Shown: positions 61,218 to 64,000 of the stretch, piece by piece
Layout: every line of letters begins with the position of its first letter
Numbering within the stretch: the stretch's first letter is position 1
NCBI RefSeq assembly: GCF_001898315.1
Contig: NZ_MKTQ01000026.1
Location: forward strand, 124,001-188,000
Length of the DNA stretch: 64,000 bases
Direction: 5' to 3'
Origin: Microbacterium sp. 70-16
Lineage (GTDB): Bacteria; Actinomycetota; Actinomycetes; Actinomycetales; Microbacteriaceae
Translations under genes and position numbers: made by a program
The notes under the pieces: model-generated
What the model was told of the DNA's origin: nothing
Databases searched by the model: none
Seen by the model: only the letters and a program-made list of their open reading frames with translations

Positions 61218-62017
61218 CCCCGGACGATCCGAACATGACCGCGTACTTCCGCCGCCTCGATGACAGCCACTTCACCGCGACGGATGCCGTGCAGGGCGCC
61301 TGGAACACCGACGAGCAGCACATCGCCCCGGCGCTCGGTCTGCTGACGCACGTGCTCGAGCGCGACCACGGCGCGCGGCACGGGCATCCGCTGACGATGT
61401 CGCGGGTCTCGTTCGACATCCTCGGAGTGCTGCCGATCGACACGGTCGAGATCACGACGCGGGTCATCCGGCCCGGCCGCACGATCGAGCTGGCCGAAGC
61501 CACCCTGAGCCACGGAGGCCGACCCGCCGTCATCGCGCGCGCCTGGTTCTCACGCGACATCGACACGGCGGCCGTCGCGGGCACAGCGCTGGTGCGGATG
61601 CCCGAGCCTTCCACCCTGCCCGCGTGGTCGGCGGCAGAGGTGTGGCCGGGGCGGTTCGTCACGACGGTCGAGATCCGGCGGGACGAGACGGAGCCCGGCC
61701 GCGCGCGATTCTGGCTGCGCCCCGGCATCCCGCTGCTGCTGGACGAGCCCGTGAGCCCGACGGCGCGTCTGCTGGGCGTGGTCGACATCGCGAACGGCAT
61801 CACCCCGCGCGTCGCACCCGGGGATGTGCACTTCCCGAACCTCGACCTGACGGCGCACCTGTTCCGCGCGCCCGGCGACGGCTGGATCGGGTTCGACACC
61901 ACCGTCAGCTTCGGCCCGCACGGCCATGGCCTGACCCACAGCATCCTGCACGATGCCGCAGGTCCCCTGGGAACGCTGCAGCAGACCCTCACGGTGCGCC
62001 CCCGCGGCGCGGCGTAG
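61214..62017 (+). CDS. TesB-like acyl-CoA thioesterase (double hotdog)
   Basis: 267 residues. The N-terminal half (GAWNTDEQHIAPALGLLTHVLE, then FDILGVLPIDTVEITTRVIRPGRTIE) and C-terminal half (VVDIANGITPRVAPGDVHFPNLDL, DTTVSFGPHGHGLTHSILHD) are two hotdog domains of the thioesterase-like superfamily. It probably hydrolyses acyl-CoA; chain length is unknown. No Shine-Dalgarno precedes ATG 61214. No fatty-acid gene is adjacent. Confidence 0.8.
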   Translation: MTPDDPNMTAYFRRLDDSHFTATDAVQGAWNTDEQHIAPALGLLTHVLERDHGARHGHPLTMSRVSFDILGVLPIDTVEITTRVIRPGRTIELAEATLSHGGRPAVIARAWFSRDIDTAAVAGTALVRMPEPSTLPAWSAAEVWPGRFVTTVEIRRDETEPGRARFWLRPGIPLLLDEPVSPTARLLGVVDIANGITPRVAPGDVHFPNLDLTAHLFRAPGDGWIGFDTTVSFGPHGHGLTHSILHDAAGPLGTLQQTLTVRPRGAA

Positions 62018-62057
62018 GGGGCGCGCGGCGCTGGGCCGGGTCGCTCAGCGCGATCGA

Positions 62058-62617
62058 GGTGGCGCTACGGACCACCTCGCGGGTGCTGAGCTGGTCCGAC
62101 GCGCCACCCGGATTCGCGGGGTGAAAAGCAGGTGGCACTGCGGACCAGCTCGCGAGCGCTGAGCTGGTCGCGCGCGCCACCTGGATTCGGCACCCGCAGA
62201 ATGGATGCCCCAAATGCGCCCCTCATCCCCAGGCCTCCCCTCATTTGCGCCAACACTTTCCTGACCCACCAGAAAAGATGGCGCAAGTGCGCCCCTCCCG
62301 CCCGCCGAGGGGTTCACTTGCGCCAACTATCTCGGGGCGCGCGATCGGGGTGGCGCTGCGGACCATCTCACGCGGCCCGAGGTAGTCCGGCGCGCCACCT
62401 GAATCGGCGGGGTGGAAAGCAGGTGGCACCACGGACCACCTCACGAGGCCCGAGCTGGTCGGGCGCGCCACCTGGATCGTGCGTGCGCAGAATGGATGCC
62501 CCAAATGCGCCCCTCAGCCCCAGGCATCCCCTCATTTGCGCCAACACTTTCCTGACCCACCAGAAAAGATGGCGCAAGTGCGCCCCTCCCTCACGGCGAG
62601 GGGTCACTTGCGCCAAC
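62058..62617. repeat. 291-bp tandem duplication with four 51-bp palindromes
   Basis: The 62018-62714 gap has no gene. 51-bp palindromes (GGTGGCRC...CGCGCCACC) lie at 62058-62108, 62131-62181, 62349-62399 and 62422-62472. A ~133-bp segment starting CGCAGAATGGATGCCCC is at 62195-62327 and again at 62486-62617, about 93% identical; it holds GGCGCAAGTG (62280-62289) pairing with CACTTGCGCC (62315-62324). The two halves are offset by exactly 291 bp. The rest of the gap, 62618-62714, is C-rich and featureless. Confidence 0.85.
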
Positions 62618-62714
62618 ATTCCCACCCGGCGCCCACCCACCACCGCACCCACCCCACCGCCCCCACCCCCACCATCCCTGGCCGCGCACGCGCCGCACCC
62701 CGCACAATGGCTCC

Positions 62715-63674
62715 ATGGCCTCCGTGCGGATCGACCCCGAGCTCAAGGCGGCGCTCGCTGTCGTCGGGGGCGTGTTTCCGCCGACGGTCACGCCCGAGCT
62801 CGTCCCCTTCATGCGCCAGTCGTATGCCTCTCCGCCGCGCGAGCAGGTGCTCGCCGACCAGCGTCTGCACGCCGTCGACCTCGAGTTTGCGGGATACCGG
62901 GGCGCGCGCATCGGGGCATCCGTCGTCTCGCCGACAGGCGCCCCCGATGCGCAGCCGCTGCCGACCGTGCTCGTGTTCCACTCGGGCGGCATGATGTTCG
63001 GCGACCGGTTCAGCGGCCTCGACACGGCGCTCGCCTGGGTGCCCGACCTCGGCATCCGCCTGATCACCGTCGAATACCGGCTTGCGCCGGAGCATCCCGA
63101 CCCCGTCCCGTTCGAGGACTGCTACGCCTCGCTCGAGTGGGTCGCCGCGCACGCGACGCAGCTCGGCGTGCGCGCCGACCGGCTCCTGCTCGCGGGCGCG
63201 AGCGCCGGCGCCGGACTCGCGGCGGGCGTCGCCCTCGCCGCGCGCGACCGCGGCGGCCCTGCACTCGTCGGGCAGCTGCTCGACTACCCCATGCTCGACG
63301 ACCGCGGCCGCACCGCGTCGACGCGCGCGTTCGACGGCATCGGCGTGTGGGACCGGATCAGCAACGAGACCGGCTGGCGCGCCCTGCTCGGCGACCGCGT
63401 CGGCACCGACGACGTCTCGCCGTACGCCGCACCGGCCCGCGCCACCGACCTCGCGGGGCTGCCGCCGACGTTCCTCGACGTCGGCACGGCCGAGATCTTC
63501 CGCGACGAGACCGCCGACTACGCGGCGCGATTGTGGGATGTCGGGGTCGACGTCGAGCTGCACGTGTGGCCCGGCGCCTTCCACGCGTGCGACATCTTCG
63601 CCCCGCATGCGGCGGTCTCGCGGGGCATGATCCGGGCGCGCACCGACTGGCTGCGGCGCATCCTCGTGGACTGA
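62715..63674 (+). CDS. Alpha/beta hydrolase, hormone-sensitive-lipase (HSL) family
   Basis: 319 residues. The oxyanion motif is FHSGGMMFGD (HSGG in place of the usual HGGG), the nucleophile Ser is in LAGASAGAGLA, Asp in DVGTAEIFRDE and His in WPGAFHACDIF. EYRLAPEHPDPVPFEDCYASL is the family's diagnostic segment. It is a cytoplasmic carboxylesterase of unknown substrate. Neighbours give no hint. CACAAT lies 6 nt before the ATG, suggesting a leaderless start. Confidence 0.88.
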   Translation: MASVRIDPELKAALAVVGGVFPPTVTPELVPFMRQSYASPPREQVLADQRLHAVDLEFAGYRGARIGASVVSPTGAPDAQPLPTVLVFHSGGMMFGDRFSGLDTALAWVPDLGIRLITVEYRLAPEHPDPVPFEDCYASLEWVAAHATQLGVRADRLLLAGASAGAGLAAGVALAARDRGGPALVGQLLDYPMLDDRGRTASTRAFDGIGVWDRISNETGWRALLGDRVGTDDVSPYAAPARATDLAGLPPTFLDVGTAEIFRDETADYAARLWDVGVDVELHVWPGAFHACDIFAPHAAVSRGMIRARTDWLRRILVD

Positions 63675-63718
63675 CGCGGCCCCGCGGCGGATAATCGAAC
63701 AACGGCGAAGGAGGCGGG

Positions 63719-64000
63719 ATGCAGGAACTGCTCGGTCGGCTTCGCGCCCTCGACCCCGAAGCGAGCGAGGGGCTGCGCGTCATCGCGTGCTTCGACGAGC
63801 TCATGGCGGGCGGCGTCGCCGCGCACGGCCTGCTCGCCGCGGCGGCCGCCCTCGCGGGAACGGCGACCGGCATGCGCCGCGGCGGCGTGACGGTGCGGGT
63901 CGATCCGCGCGGCGAGACCCTCGCCGGCGCTGCTCCCGCGGAGTGCGCGACGGCCGAGGTCACCTCCGGCGCGGTCGCGTGGATCGAGCGCGATCCGGGG
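63719..64000 (+). CDS. N-terminal part of an unassigned protein, possibly a PucR/CdaR-type regulator
   Basis: 94 residues are visible before the window ends. LLGRLRALDPEASEGLRVIACFDELM and [18 protein letters not shown] resemble the N-terminal segments of actinobacterial HTH regulators of the PucR/CdaR type; no DNA-binding motif is yet in view. GAAGGAGG 5 nt before the ATG is a strong ribosome-binding site. Confidence 0.5.
   Translation, partial: MQELLGRLRALDPEASEGLRVIACFDELMAGGVAAHGLLAAAAALAGTATGMRRGGVTVRVDPRGETLAGAAPAECATAEVTSGAVAWIERDPG

Overview
The window is high-GC actinobacterial DNA. Gene content, very short intergenic spacing, frequent GTG starts, leaderless-looking promoters and constant use of the words GGATGCC/GGCATCC point to Microbacteriaceae, probably Microbacterium or a close relative. 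That placement is inference from composition and gene sets. I saw no rRNA, tRNA, CRISPR array, complete IS element or prophage.

Left part (1-15,000). Purine biosynthesis genes appear in pieces: the end of purD, then purC, then purS-purQ. Between them lie a PadR/MFS efflux pair, a TfoX-like protein, a uracil permease, a VOC protein and a cello-oligosaccharide operon (cebE-cebF-cebG-bglC-cebR). The ceb promoter carries three copies of the CebR-type 14-bp palindrome. A MntA-HepT toxin-antitoxin pair follows.

Centre (15,000-42,000). This is a near-complete purine salvage and catabolism island: MocA-like nucleotidyltransferase, XdhC, xanthine dehydrogenase (separate FAD subunit plus a fused Fe-S/Mo subunit), an NMT1-type ABC importer, a guanine-deaminase-like amidohydrolase, a LOG-type phosphoribohydrolase, allantoate amidohydrolase, a PucG-type aminotransferase, an AtzH-AtzE fusion amidase, a formamidase-like protein, allantoinase, UraD, UraH, FAD-dependent urate hydroxylase HpxO, an 803-residue protein of unknown function, a purine permease and apt. 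Five promoters of this island share one composite element: a GGAAAC-type hexamer exactly 10 bp upstream of a TANNNT -10 box. It looks like the operator of an unidentified purine regulator. The gene set predicts a route allantoin, allantoate, ureidoglycine, oxalurate, then hydrolysis by the fusion amidase.

Right part (42,000-64,000). A GH13 alpha-glucosidase with its LacI regulator, an M20 amidohydrolase, an APC transporter, sufS-sufU overlapping ndh, a truncated VapC-type PIN relic, a frameshifted DUF222-HNH endonuclease gene, an ArsR/AHSA1 pair, a copper module (CopZ, CPC-type ATPase, CPH-type ATPase with a His/Met repeat tail), a thioesterase, an HSL-type esterase and the start of an unassigned gene.

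Repeats are prominent. Several gene junctions carry inverted-repeat arrays with locus-specific arms, and a 51-bp palindrome occurs five times, four of them in a 291-bp tandem duplication. Five genes contain in-frame copies of what look like short dispersed intergenic repeats. Four genes have the stop-codon region tandemly duplicated.
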